In this document: positions 21,669 through 34,000 of the stretch, piece by piece | How the letters are laid out: each line of letters opens with the position of its first letter | How positions within the stretch are numbered: position 1 is the first letter of the stretch | From: Lytechinus variegatus | Lineage: Eukaryota > Echinodermata > Echinoidea > Temnopleuroida > Toxopneustidae | Direction: 5' to 3' | DNA: 64,000 bases | Assembly (NCBI RefSeq): GCF_018143015.1 | Contig: NC_054746.1 | Span: forward strand, 23,202,464 to 23,266,463 | Program-made: the position numbers and the translations under genes | The notes under the pieces: model-generated | What the model saw: only the letters and a program-made list of their open reading frames with translations | What the model was told of the DNA's origin: nothing | Database searches by the model: none

Positions 21669-23063
21669 CTAGTCATCATGAAACATGTATTTTTGAAAAG
21701 ATGATGATGTTCATCTGCGGCTGTTATAAAAAAAAAGGTGTGCAGGCATTAAAAAAAAGCGTGGCGCTCCTGTCCGTATAACCAGGAATTATATAAAGTT
21801 ATATAAACCTAATGGCCGTAACGCCCCCATAATAGCCCCACCCCCTCCCTTGTTTAGTCTGCAGGCACAGATCCTGATTAAGACTTATCAATAATATGGG
21901 GGTTCACACAAGACAATAGATGAGATCTTTTTTTTCCAGTGGCCGTATCGGATGGTGGGCGGGGGGGGGCGCTTGCCCCCAAATTTTCACGACCAAGAAA
22001 ACAAAAAAGAGAGAAGGGTAAACAATTTTATATAATTATTAATATTCTGCATAGTTTTATGTCAAAGTCTATCTATCACAAATCAAATTTTGATTTCAAG
22101 CTAAGCACGAAATGTTCAAAGTCTCATCAAATTCAGAAGACTTAGACATCTTTTGCGTCTCTAGGACCCTCATCAGCTCATTGAGTCTAAAATGCTTATC
22201 TTGGTCAGATAAGATGTAAGAGCCACAGATCTAGCCTTATATCTTTATCGCAAAATGGGTAGATCGCAAAGAGAAGATATTCCTTCCCACCAATAACTTT
22301 GTCTGAAACCTTATCCTGCTCTAATTGTATTTCTTAAAGAGCACAAAATGGGAAAGGGATGATGCACTCACGGAGAGGGATCTTTCCTTTCCCGAATACA
22401 CGTGAAGCATAGAAACCTTTGTGATTTGTTAAAAAAAACATTTGTGTAATTTCTCATCATTTGCATGCGCTTCGTTTTGTATGATAATAAATTTGAGTGA
22501 CATTCAAATTTTCAAATTAATGGCGCTAAATAAGACACGAGACGGATATGGAATGAAGTTATATATACTTTTGTAAATAGCATGGGCAGGGATTATATGC
22601 CTATCCCTTTGAGCAGATACTTGCCTAAAATTGCTTGCTAAAACGTGGAAGAAACCGGGGGAAGAAATAGCATATGGGGACTCAAGGAGTGGCGGTATAG
22701 TATATTTGCCAGCAAGTTCGACCAGAAAAGCGGAAATTTTCTGACAATGCAATTAAAAAAATACTTTTCATACTTTAAAACAATGTATATTCTATAATTT
22801 CTGGAAAGAAATACATGAGTTCTAATGAGAAGAAAAATAATGTGGGAAAGCGCGGAAGCAAAGTGAAGAGAGTAGAACCCCGAACCATGGACCTACTATA
22901 GGTCCATGGAAGAACGTTCGTTTAGGCGTTTATTCTTTTTGAAAATATAAGGAGGAAAACAGTATAAAGCAATACCCTCCCCCTTTGCTTTTATCTTTTT
23001 TTTCTCATTTTTTTAGGGTACGTTTTGGGGCCGGGAATGACTGCCCACCCCACCAACCGGCCA
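21669..23063. other. Intergenic DNA with a C/G-tract fragment
   Basis: The only distinct feature is GGGCGGGGGGGGGGCGCTTG near 21955-21978, a fragment like the end of the element at 19975. No gene recognised. Confidence 0.4.
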
Positions 23064-23533
23064 CCCCCACGTCTCACCACCCGGCCATCCCCCCACCAGT
23101 GGCGTAGCTAGGATTTTTTTCCCGGGGGGGCACTGGGGGGGTCCTTGCTTTTTCAGGGGGGGGGGGGGCACCGGCCATTTTTCCGGTGTGTGTGTATGTG
23201 TCCACAAGGGCGAATCCGACTTTCGCCAATAGGGGACGGGGCCCGAAATTATCTTCACCTATTTCAGTCACTTCTTAGTTTTATTCTTATTAAACAACAT
23301 AAACATAAAATAATCTCATAAGCCTTATAAAAAGTGCGAGCGCGAAGCACGAGCGATTTTTTTTTTTTATTTTTTCCTGAAAATTTAATTTTCTTTTCGT
23401 TTCTTTCTTCTTTCTCCCCCTTTTTTTTGCTCTGCCAATTTTTTCTGGGGGGCACCTGGGGGGGACACCAAATCTCAGGGGGGCACGTGCCCCCCATGCC
23501 CCCCCCGTAGCTCTGCCCCCACGTCTCACCACC
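23064..23533. mobile_element. GGCGTAGCTA-type insertion flanked by an 18-bp direct repeat
   Basis: CCCCCACGTCTCACCACC occurs exactly at 23064-23081 and 23516-23533. Inside, GTGGCGTAGCTAGG near 23099 and CCGTAGCTCTG near 23505 form partly inverted ends, each followed inward by long G or C runs. These are ends known from invertebrate non-autonomous elements. The long flanking repeat could be a target duplication or a local duplication. Confidence 0.5.
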
Positions 23534-24369
23534 TCTCTAAATTATCCACGAAAAGGGACAAAAATATCTTGCCGAGGTTGAATGAAAGGTCTGTGGATTA
23601 AGACTAAGCCTTATGACGCAACTGTTGTAGTGCGTGGTGGATTGAGCTCTTAATTCTCGTACACGCAATTGCCAAAGATATTGCGCAAATGCGCTGCTAA
23701 ATAGCCTAGATTTTTCCACGCATGTATTTTCTGTTGCGGCGTTTGTTGGCGAAAATTTTTACTGCTCTCTTGGAATGAGTGGTAAGAAATCCATTTTGAG
23801 TATCATTTATTCGCAGTATGATTTGAAGTATTTCATGCTCATGGATTTTCTGCAATTGAATTCTGTATTTCATTAATTTTTCATTCGTTACAGGTTGAGA
23901 TTTCCACTTTACAAGCAAACGTCTGTCGATTGTTCATCGCCAATCAACACGAGTTCCATTGCCTTGGGCAGCAGCAGAGGTGCTGCGTTTTTGTGTAGCC
24001 TTTTCGTTTCAGCTGAAATTAAGCCATCTGGTCTTGCCAAATTTTCTTTCTAAACCTTCCACACCTCGTCGTGTTTATGTCTTTTTGCAATATAAACAGT
24101 AAGTATTCACAACACAACTTTATTCAAAGGACAGTTCCAATCCAACAACAAAATTTAGACATGAATAAGAGTCAAGACAGTCATGAAGAATTGGAACTTG
24201 GATTTGGAAGAGAGAAATAAAACAATTGAAGAATTGAGGCACTTTGCCATTTTAAAAGTTTTTCCTAATTTCACAAAATAGTTCAGGCCTATTTTCACAT
24301 CCTGGTCGGTATGAAAATGAGGGGACTGATTAGCCATGCAGGAGGGTCCTAGAGAGTAAAATTAAAAAT

Positions 24370-24660
24370 CATTTAGGATGGGGGGGGGGGGTCGGGTGTC
24401 CGGTCACTTTATCTTTTTGAAGCCTTTTTTGTCTGTGGATTACACAAAAAATATGAATCCATTACTTGTAATCATTTTCTAATTTGTTCTTTATAATATT
24501 TCCTAACATTTTGTACTAAAAATTGATGAAACTTCGCTGGGAAATTTTTTCTAAATGACAAATGTTCTAAAATTGATCGTCCGGACACAACCCGTCCGGA
24601 TACACAACAACTGGGTATACTATGTATGCTCAGCTTAGTTTTTTGAAGCCAGGGATTCCA
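24370..24660 (+). repeat. Dispersed repeat D, copy 1
   Basis: The block with TCTAATTTGTTCTTTATAAT, CCTAACATTTTGTACTAAAA and GGATGGG-GTCGGGTGTC matches the reverse complement of 28845-29100 over about 250 bp. It shows no protein coding. A G-run of 12 lies near its start. Confidence 0.65.
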
Positions 24661-25324
24661 TCCCATTTATCTACATGTATGATGGGGTGTCCAAACTTCT
24701 CGCACTTTTCAAAAATATTCATCAGGCTTAATTTTTTTCACAAAATATTCATAATTTATACAAAACCAATTTAAGAAATAGTTGCCACATTAACGGCAAG
24801 ATCATAAACAAAATCATGGACGAAAATGTAAAGTGCATGTAGGTCAAGGGGTCTCGCCAGTATCGCAATCTCAAAATTCTATTCTGATCGGCGAATGCGG
24901 GCTGTGCTGGAAAACCGTTAAAAATAAGTGTGACCTAACTTCGCACACCAAAACTTTTGTGGAGATTTAAACAAAAACTCAAGCTCAAAAAGTGAAATTT
25001 TTATATCAGATTGTTGGCAAAATGCTATAGAATCGGTTAGTACCAAATTTAACTCACATTTTTGATGATTTCTGCTTGCAAAATGGTGATATCGTGATGC
25101 CTGTTGAGAATATCAGATTTCTTCAAAACGGGCGCTTGTGAAATATTTGCCGATCTTTTGCCAATATTTTCATTAATACTGAACTCATCCTAAGGAAACT
25201 TTCACCAAAGAGTAATTTTAGGTTGCTTTTCACGTTGATGATGTCAGATTTTAAGGATATTGGCTAGTTTTTAAAATAATGACCGTCCGCGAAGTATGGA
25301 CACACCGCGAAGTTTGGACTCGCT

Positions 25325-25748
25325 GCCATACCACCAAAAAACCTGAAACTTTCACCCCCGAGATTTGTACTTTCCTTCTAAAAGATCTAGCCCTAAATCA
25401 TGTAAATAGGATACAACTTAGCATTTCTATGCTATTGATTTCATTTTTAAACAAGAATTCATAAGAAAAATGAGAGAAGTATTATGAAAAGACGGGCGTC
25501 CATAATGTTGGCGAAGAACAATGAGAAACAAGGTGGCGGTGTAAACATCGAGCAAGTCTCCCCGTCTTTTCATAATATTTTTCACATTTTTAAAATGAAT
25601 TCTTGTTTAAAAATAAAATTGATAGTGTAGAAATGTCCGAAATGAAGTTGTATCCCATTTACATGATTGAGCCTTTTTTGAGGGCTAGATCTTTTAGGAG
25701 GAAAGTAGAAATCTTGGGGGCGAAAGCTTCAGGTTTTTTGGCAGTACA
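25325..25748. repeat. Large fold-back repeat 1
   Basis: The left arm (about 25325-25492, containing GAGATTTGTACTTTCC and AAACAAGAATTCAT) pairs with the right arm (about 25560-25748, containing ATGAATTCTTGTTT and GGAAAGTAGAAATCTTGG). The central spacer is about 65 bp. Arms are imperfect, with scattered mismatches and indels. The open frame at 25603-26046 runs along the right arm and is not a gene. Confidence 0.75.
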
Positions 25749-25799
25749 CGCAGATGAATGGGATGGAATCCCTGGCTCCGTGGAGAGTAAGCATATGTT

Positions 25800-25935
25800 G
25801 GTAATAATAATAATATGCAACATTTATATAGTGCTTAATACAAATGTTTCTAAGCGCTGCATACTATTACCCGGCTTAAGCACGGCTACCCTGATCTGGT
25901 GCAACGAGTATTCAAGGAATTCCTTCCTACCGGAA
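25800..25935 (-). mobile_element. tRNA-type SINE 3' fragment, antisense
   Basis: On the minus strand it reads CCGGTAGGAAGGAATTCCTT, then a middle containing GTGCTTAAGCCGGGTAATA, then GCACTATATAAATGTTGC and an ATT tail. It matches the core and tail of the SINEs at 12972 and 40312. The tRNA-like head is missing. Confidence 0.7.
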
Positions 25936-26138
25936 GTAAATCAATTCTACTCTCTAGAAGCCTCCTTGCTAGGACTGATGACACCACCCACTTACTATTT
26001 CTTTGAACTTCATTTTATAAAATGTGTAACACTACATGTGGCTTAATGACGTCACATGTAGGCATAGACTGATAAATCCGCTGTTTTGGAGGGGTTTTTC
26101 AGCATTTTCTGATTTTTTTTTTGTCCTACTACACAGAC

Positions 26139-26724
26139 GGATGACGGCCATTGGGCTCATAATGGAGCAACCAACTGCCGGTTAACTACAGTGTCTATGG
26201 AGAAAGGGTGTTCTTTTGCACCCTCCATTACCCCTAAATTTTGCATTTTGACGAGGCAAAAAGAAGAAAAAGTAAAGATAAATTTATATCAAATACAATC
26301 AGCTGACCACCTTTCTGAAAAATATGCTTGAAAATAGCAAATTTTTATGACAAACAGATCGAGATCAGCCAGTGCCAGGTTCTTCGATCGCTTTTAGCTA
26401 CAGCTGAGTGTACGGACGCGCCAGCAGATTGGCTGGTATGTTCGTATGCTCAACTTTTGCTGTGTTGACTGCGGATAGAAGAACCTAGCTGATTCTGATC
26501 TGTTATCAAAATTCGCTATTTTCTGGCATATTTTTCAGAAAGGTGGCAAGCTGAATTTATTTCATATGAATTTATCTCATTTCTTAAGACCCTTTTACCC
26601 CGTCAAGAAGCAAAATTTAGGAGTAATCGAGGAGGGTGCAAAAGCCTACCCTTTCCATAGATACGGTACTGTAGTTGCGCGGTGGTTGTTTGCTCCACCA
26701 TTACGAACCCAGTGGCCGTCATCA
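26139..26724. repeat. Large fold-back repeat 2
   Basis: The left arm (GATGACGGCCATTGGGCTC onward, 26150-26365) pairs with the right arm (26500-26724, ending CCAGTGGCCGTCATC). Pairing continues inward through GATCAGCCAGTGCCAGGTTC and its diverged inverse near 26478-26505, so almost the whole 585 bp is one imperfect palindrome. No coding signal. Confidence 0.75.
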
Positions 26725-26732
26725 GTCTATAA

Positions 26733-27177
26733 GCCAGTTCGTAGTTCCTTTCTGCGCATGATCAAAAGATTCTACGCATGATCAGGAGAAGGTCATTTGT
26801 ACTAAAGTGACATGGTGCTTTAAAATCTAATGAGATAAGCACCAACTTTGATGTCTTGATTATTCATATATTCTTTTGAATTGTCGTTTTCATTTACATC
26901 CACAAAAAACAACAATGCTTCCACGAACGACTGGTATTTCAGTTTGTCAAGTACATTGTGCAACATGCTAAGATATGCATTCAAAGTAGGATTGCAACAA
27001 ATACCTTCATTAAGTGTTCATTGGTGTGCTATTCTAGTCACCTGGTCTATTCAATTTCTTCATCCTGCTATGTAAGGCAAGCTTATGTAACATCTTGCTT
27101 TGAAAACTGCCTATCATGATGAAAGAAATGAAAGGTCATTTGACCAAAATTGCCCATGAAGTAACTACGAACTGGTC
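26733..27177. mobile_element. Possible MITE abutting fold-back 2
   Basis: CCAGTTCGTAGTT at 26733-26745 is inverted at 27165-27177, and weaker inverted matches (GGTCATTTG) lie just inside. Boundaries are uncertain. Confidence 0.35.
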
Positions 27178-27594
27178 TACTGACGGAGGGGATGCTGAGC
27201 CAGACAAAGTCTCAGTGGAGCATATCCCTGACAGAAATAGACCTATTTATCAGTCTAATATAGGCCTAGCCTTTAGTCTATTTTGGTCCTCATTCAGATT
27301 GTTGAAAGTTTTATGAATTCCTCTCTGAGCATACATGTAGGCCTAATAACACTTTGTGGTGAACAGTGAAGTTGGTCCTTATTTTTAAATCTGTAAAAAT
27401 TGAAATACTGTATTTACCTGGCCTAATGAAAATAAAGACTTAAAAAAATAAGCAAAATTTAACAGAAAAATCAAGCAAAAACACTGCAAAATTTTGATTG
27501 ATTTTCAGCATTTTGCTTGTTTGATTTTTCTCTTGATCAAGTTCCAGACATTGCTGGAGAGTAGAGTATATTTGGAGAATGAATTGGATGAAAA

Positions 27595-28385
27595 TTTTGC
27601 TCACAAATGCAAGTTATGGTATGGTCCCCCAAGTCTGTGCAGTCCCCCTTGTCTGCGTACTCCCCGGGGGGGCCACTTACGTTGACAAGTGGATACCATG
27701 CGCGACCAAAAAAACACGTAAAAAGGATGTCTTTTTCACGATAGGGCACGTTACGTACGTAACGTGATAAGGGTGTCAAAAACACAAAAATAATGAAAAA
27801 AGGGTATCTATTTCACTAGGAAAATTACGTGTTTAGGGTCGAAATTGTCGGGATGATAAAACAAAATTGAAGTGTTTTATACAGGATGTCCTTTTTGCCC
27901 CAACACTTCGTGTTTAGAGTCCGATTTGCGATTTGCGCGAGGTGTAGAAGGTGGGGTCGTACTAAACCAAATAAGGTAAGGCCGACGACTGAAGGACCCG
28001 TAACAAAACATTCCTGTACTTGTTTTAGGGGTTCATTTCAGGGAATATTTGCCAAGAGTATCGTTTTGTTTCCAATACTTGTTAAGGGTAGGGTTTCACA
28101 TGCCAATACTTATTAAGGGGTGCATTTTCAGAATATGGAAATTACGTGTTTAGGGTGCTTTTCGAGACCCCATGGTCGCGCATGGTATCCACTCGTGAAT
28201 GGAAGTGGCCCCCCCCCCCCCCGGGCATACTCACGTATTTGTGCAAATCTAGTAAAAGAAGATATACAACAGACCACAATTTTTTACCGACCAATGCAAT
28301 ACATAGAAAGGTGTTTATTAAAAAATCTGAATAAAAAAAGGTGGAAAAATAAGGAATTTTAGGCATTTCATGTGACAGCCTCAAA
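27595..28385 (+). repeat. Dispersed repeat C, interrupted by a hAT-type MITE
   Basis: The sequence left of the MITE (GCAGTCCCCCTTGTCTGCG) and right of it (GTAAAAGAAGATA; CATTTCATGTGACAGCCTC) is collinear with 47070-47262, where the two sides are joined. The present copy is therefore an interrupted member of the same dispersed repeat. Confidence 0.7.
27663..28224 (+). mobile_element. hAT-type MITE, copy 1
   Basis: Ends are CCCGGGGGGGCCACTT and AAGTGGCCCCCCC...CGG, extending inward with the inverted block GTGGATACCATGCGCGACCA / TGGTCGCGCATGGTATCCAC. The 8-base flanks GCGTACTC (27655-27662) and GCATACTC (28225-28232) differ by one base; an 8-bp duplication is the hAT signature. The interior carries the 20-bp palindrome at 27747-27766 and no protein. 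Confidence 0.8.
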
Positions 28386-28844
28386 ATGTGTCTTTTCTCC
28401 TCATAATCCCTGATTTGTGTGTAAAGTGAATGGGTGTGCAGCCATGGGACACCATTTTTTTGTTTGATCTCAAAATGACTAGTCCGGTTTTTTTCCAAGA
28501 AAATTGTATATTTCAATTTTTTAATGAGATTTTTGGCTCACTTATTAATGTTACAAACATTATCAACTAAAAATTGTTGTGAAATAAAAAGAAATTTATG
28601 TTAAATCTTAAGTTAAATAGTTAAGTGCGCAGACATGGGCCCACCTTCATATGTTAGATTGCTACTACATTGCTAGTGGCCTTGCTCAAACTGAAGTTAC
28701 TCCCCAGAAGCGAAGGCTCCAGGCCTATTTATATTGCCCCTATTAAAATCATTTTCTAATAAGAGTGCATTTTGCATCATATATTTAGTCACACAGAGCC
28801 AGAGATCACAATGTAAAAAGGTCTGTAAAATCAATTTCCTACCA

Positions 28845-29100
28845 GGTACTGGTATACCCAGTTGTCTGCACAGGTTGTGTGTCCAGACAATCAATATTTT
28901 AAGCAGCCATTTGGAGAAATTAGCAAGCTAAATTTCATCATTTTTTAGTACAAAATGTTAGGCAATATCATAAAGAACAAATTAGATGATGATTGCAACT
29001 ATGGAATTCATGATTTAGTGTAATCCAAAAACAATAATGAAGGCTTCAAAATTTTGCAGTGTCTTGACACCCAACAACCCATCCTACCATCAGTCTTGTC
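28845..29100 (-). repeat. Dispersed repeat D, copy 2 (inverted)
   Basis: The reverse complement matches 24370-24660, including TTTTGTACTAAAAAATGATG-like and CTAATTTGTTCTTTATGAT words. The copies lie 4.2 kb apart in opposite orientation. Confidence 0.65.
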
Positions 29101-30761
29101 ACCTTGTGAACATTCAATATGACCATTTCAAATGTTCATTATAAATTGTAACTTTTCTGTGAGAAACTTGTGTCCTTAGTTTTAAAGAATGGCAAGGGGA
29201 AAAAATTCTGTTTAAAACATGCATTTGATTAGACTGGCCATTGCTTTTACAAGATAATTAAAATAAACTTTTGGTTTGGATTGTCATGTAATTTGCACCT
29301 GCATCACTGCATGCATCACTACATGTAGTGTGTCATTGCATAATCACTTTAAATTACATTTTGCAAGATAGATGGCTGCAAGAAAATCAGCAAATCTTTA
29401 CGCTACCATTCCTACTAGTAATTAATAGATCTAGAATTTCAGGTGGCAAAGTGAGATTATGATGAAAATTGTGTCAAACATTAGGAATGGTCATGTTGAA
29501 CATTATACATAATATAGGTGTGGATGGTACTTATGGCCAGCAAGAAAGTGATTTTCCAGGCTTTGGGTGTGTGTGTGGTGATTGAGAGAGATAAGTTGTC
29601 AGGCGTTGTGGGGACTTGTCTGGCGTTGTAGAGACTTGTCTCTCACTAGCATGATTTGTACTCTCCAAAGAGTCTATAATAATCCTCAAGGCTATCCCAG
29701 CCTGGATTAAAATGTACATGGTTTGCAATAAATTTTAAGCAGATCTTGGCCGGATTTATTGGAATTAGAACCAGCTTCTGCCGATTAGTGAAAGTAGATG
29801 AAACCAAATATAGATTTATGAAATCATGAAGGGGTACAGATTGGTTTACAACTACAAGTGCATTTTTTATATATCAGAAAGTAAAGAAATTGAAAAAAAA
29901 TATATATGTTTGAATATAAAATGTTTGTGAGGCTGTTAATCTCATACAAGGTCTCCCTGTAATACATGTATATTGGACATATGGTGATATAAACAACTAT
30001 ACGGCAATGGGCAATAGATTTATGCAGGATGTTTTGAATAGTAATGCCAGAAAGAAATTGAATATAATGTAGTAGAGTAAAATTTCCAACTCTGCCTTTC
30101 CCATTACAATGCCCGATCCAGTATTGGCTTCGAGGGGGGGGGGGGGTCACAAGAAAAACCACTTCAAAAATTACATCACTTCAATCAGACCTTTAGAAAA
30201 AAAAGAAAAACTTTTTTATTGTCACCTCTTAGAATTTTCATTTTTTTTTCTCATCCAGCGAGCATGGTAGCCTCACTAGTCACTAGCCTGGCCCATCCAT
30301 CCCTTGGGATCTGCCATTATACCAAACTCCGAAAACATTGAAAATGATAAACTAAGACTTCATATTGCTGCATTTCAACCAACTTGGCTTTTGATGATGC
30401 ATGGATATTGTCAGTCACCCTTTGTGCAGTTTTTGGAAAGCAAGCACATGTAGCAGACATGTGTGGCATCAAATTAAAATGTGTGGTCGGAAGGGAGGAA
30501 GACAGGAAGTACATGATCCTCACTGATATCCTGGAATACTAATTTAGTTCCAAAATTGATAAGATATTTTTAAAAACAATATACTGGCAGTTCACACAGT
30601 ATGCTAATTCATAGTTAACTATATGCCAAAATTCTACAATATCAGTTTATTAAAGTTTTACGGAGGGTCTAAACTTTTATTTATTGCAACAATTGCAAGT
30701 GTGATTTATGTGTAAAATCTCATCTGACTCTTATACCCTTTACATGTATTTTATTTTACAG
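29101..30761. other. Upstream region or 5' intron of eIF5, nothing recognised
   Basis: AT-rich, with a G-run near 30135-30147. The transcription start of eIF5 was not found; because 30762 follows a good acceptor, at least one 5' non-coding exon should lie further upstream. Confidence 0.45.
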
Positions 30762-30951
30762 AACTACTGTCGGTGAGATTCACCTGTGCCCAGTGCCAAA
30801 GGCATCCATATAGAATACAAAAGCAACCCCCAGACAGGTTTATGTCTTCACAGGCGCATAATTTCACACATCCTTCACATCTGCGCTGTTCCAGGCGGAC
30901 CAATAAAAACCAAATTCACAAAGCCAGTAGTAGAAGAAACGGGAGATCACA
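30762..30951 (+). other. EIF5: eIF5 5'-UTR part of the exon carrying the start codon
   Basis: A pyrimidine-rich acceptor (TTTTATTTTACAG) ends at 30761. The 190 bases to the start codon contain a single ATG, at 30842, which opens the overlapping upstream ORF. The exon start is inferred from the splice signal only. Confidence 0.6.
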
Positions 30952-31018
30952 ATGTCTCTCAATGTCAACAGAGCGGTCACTGACCAGTTCTACCGCTACA
31001 AGATGCCACGTCTCCTAG
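30842..31018 (+). promoter_or_regulatory. Upstream ORF overlapping the eIF5 start codon
   Basis: ATG at 30842 opens 58 codons ending TAG at 31016-31018, in a different frame from eIF5 and running past its start at 30952. Its context is weak (T at -3 and T at +4), while the eIF5 start has A at -3. Mammalian EIF5 mRNA is known to carry weak-context uORFs through which high eIF5, by relaxing start selection, lowers its own synthesis. The same logic is inferred here. Confidence 0.6.
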
Positions 31019-31023
31019 CCAAG
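30952..31023 (+). CDS. EIF5: eIF5 coding exon 1
   Basis: Codons 1-24 from the ATG to AAG before GTATGT. It carries the arginine finger R15 within FYRYKMPRL, which in the family stimulates GTP hydrolysis by eIF2. Confidence 0.95.
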
Positions 31024-34000
31024 GTATGTTGACCGAACGACAGAACATAGATGAAAAGGACAAATCATTCTGTAGTTGGTGTATTGTGTTTTAAAAGAAA
31101 GAATGCAGTTCATGTGCCAGTATCACAGGTCTGCTTAAATAATACATGTAAACTACCATTGGGGCTACTATCCTCAAATGCAAACTGTATTTTACTGTTT
31201 TGATTTTAGTGCTTTCCCTCTTATAGTGTAGTTTCTTGGTGCGATGATATGTAGCATCCTAATTATTTCTCTTACATTGATCCGTTTTGTTTTCAGGTTG
31301 AGGGAAGTGGGAATGGCATTAAAACTGTCATCATAAACATGGTGGAGATTGGCAAGTCCTTATGTAGACCACCTACATGTAAGTATCACATTCAGCAATG
31401 CGTAGATGATATCAATGTCCTGCTCAAACCTAGAAGGCACAGGTGAAGTGGAGAGGTGCAATAATCGGCTGATTTTGTTTTGAGTTGACCTTGAAAACGC
31501 TCAAAGTTAACAAGAGGGTTTCCTGAAACCACTGAGAAAATGTCGCAGCAAAACTGCCATAACTTTTGTAAATGACCATGAATCTGAGTGATGTTTTTAT
31601 TTTTGGAAAGAAGAATGATTACTTTGACTGTTAATTAAGTTTTGTTGTTTGTGGAGTAAAAATAATAAAAAAATATGTCAAAAACTCTCCATGAAAAAAA
31701 TGAAAAGAAGTAGTCTTAAAAAAATGCTTAAATTTCACATTTTTAAGTCTTTGGCATGAACGAGACTGAGATATGTCAGAAAGTAACTATTAAGGTAACT
31801 TTGTGTGAAAAATCACTTCATCATCATCTGTTAAAGTACAGTCCACCAGGTTACTTCTTGTAAACATGGGATACGGATATGTTTGGAAATAATTTTCACG
31901 CCGAGTCAGCCCACTGAAAAGGATGATGTCATCACCCAACTTCAGTCCCATATTTTTTTTGTCCTCACTTTTTTTTTGTTTGTTGGAGCAGTCAATGTTA
32001 TAGCGTGCCACTCAAGGGTTCATTACATGCCGCCACTCACAGAAATATCAAGCCATAGAAGTCGTGTGTACGTAGCACTCGCAACCCACTAGTTATAAAT
32101 CCAATTTGAGTGGTAGCGTGTGAGATCCCTATTGATATATCCAACAATTTGGCGAGAGTTTGGTTTTGCAGCGCATGTATTAGCAAGTTGACCAGTGAAA
32201 TGAAGTTTTTTGTAAGCTTCATTTCATCACTGATCACGGTATTCGTATGTCAGTTAAGTAAAATACAGGGAACGAGAAAAGGAGAATTTCTATGCCTACC
32301 TTGTACTTTCATTCAGCTAGGTAAGTACAGTTTGAATGCATGTAAACACGACCCAGACGTACTGTGCGTTTGCTGGTATTCTAACTCCTTGTTATTTTGT
32401 GGAAGAACCTCATACATTCTGTTTCAAAATTTGTTTTAAAAGTGGGCTGCATATGAGTGTACATTGTACCATTCTCCATGTGGAATGGACTATTGCTGGT
32501 ATGCAGTTTGTAAATATCAGTTATGTTATCCCAACAGCTCTGAATATGATGTGAACAAGTCATGGATAATCTTGTTTCTACTATTTTATACAGAGTACAT
32601 GTACAGTGTAATCAAAATTCCATACAGTATTATTACAATACTAACAGTTAACTTGACTCCATATGGTATTTTTCATTATGAGGACATAATTAACAATACA
32701 TGTATGTTAAACAGTATGCTTAAAGAAAATTCTTTTAAATGGAAAATGGTTGGGTACAGGAAGTCACATGTGGATTGAAAAAGATGTAATATACACCTGT
32801 ATGTTTTTTTGTTACGCCATAAAATTTAAAAGTACCACAATGGTTTCAATTCGAAAATGTAGAATCCATGCAAATATTTACTTTGTTTTGATATCAACCA
32901 CTTCAGTATTTGTAGAATGCATCTTTTATTTATACCAACTTCCTCTCATTGTATCTTTTGTGCACAGACCCTACAAAGTTTTTTGGCTGTGAGCTTGGTG
33001 CCCAAACCCAGTTTGATTTCAAGAATAATCGCTTCATTGTAAATGGCTCGCATGATGCTAACAAACTTCAGGACATGCTAGATGTCTTCATCAAAAAATA
33101 TGTGCTGTGTCCCGAGTGTGACAATCCCGAAACCTTTCTGGTAAGACTAAGACACCTCTTCAAGTTCATTCTGACCCATAGTTGGTTTCAGTAATGATAT
33201 ATACCGTGGTGTAGCGGTTCTGACTCTCGCCTTGTAATCAGAGGGTCGTGTGTTCAAATCCCACCATGGCCTAGCGTCCTTTGGCAAGGCGTCAATCCAC
33301 AATTTGCCACTCTCCACCCAGGTGTTCAATGGGTACCCGGTAGGATGCGAAAGCCTATGTAGTATGCCTAGCAATTGAGTCTTAGAACTCTGGTTGGAAT
33401 GCTCCCCAGGGAGTGGAGAAGGTGCATACATTGTATGCAGGCATGCAAAGATCCGATGACCGGGGTAACATATCTGTAAAGCGCTTAGAGACGTTCCGAT
33501 GTGTTAAGCGCTATATAAATGCGGAATATTATTATTGAGAATTTCATTTTGTAAAAATCCCTTGTACGTGTATTTCTTATGACTTAAAACGTGATTTCTC
33601 AGAAATAAAAAATTGATTTTACTAGTACATCAAGTGAGTTTATCATCTGACAAGTAATTTCCTATTGATTCTATGAGAGATATTTTTCGCCTTGAACCAT
33701 GAAATAGTGGGAATTCATGTAATTTATATTATATGACGTAATGAGCAGCTGCTCCTAGGCGGCATCACAAAATAGAAAGGGTTTTAAATTCATAACTCTA
33801 GTTTTTGATGAATTTCAGTTAAACTTTCATACATTCTGTTCTCTAATTTTTCTGTTTTCATTTAGACTAACTTGATGTCAGGATAAACTTCCCATTTGAC
33901 ATTTTTATCTGGTCATTCCATCTGCCTTCATATTCCCTTGGCTTTTTTAAGGCCTGTACTTTGAAATTTGAAAGAGTGTTATGCCATATGTTAGTAAGGG

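Noticed and set aside
25603-26046. 147-codon protein
   Set aside because: The frame runs through one arm of a fold-back and an antisense SINE fragment.
28142-28516. 124-codon minus-strand protein
   Set aside because: It crosses the end of the hAT-type MITE, including its poly-C run, into repeat C.
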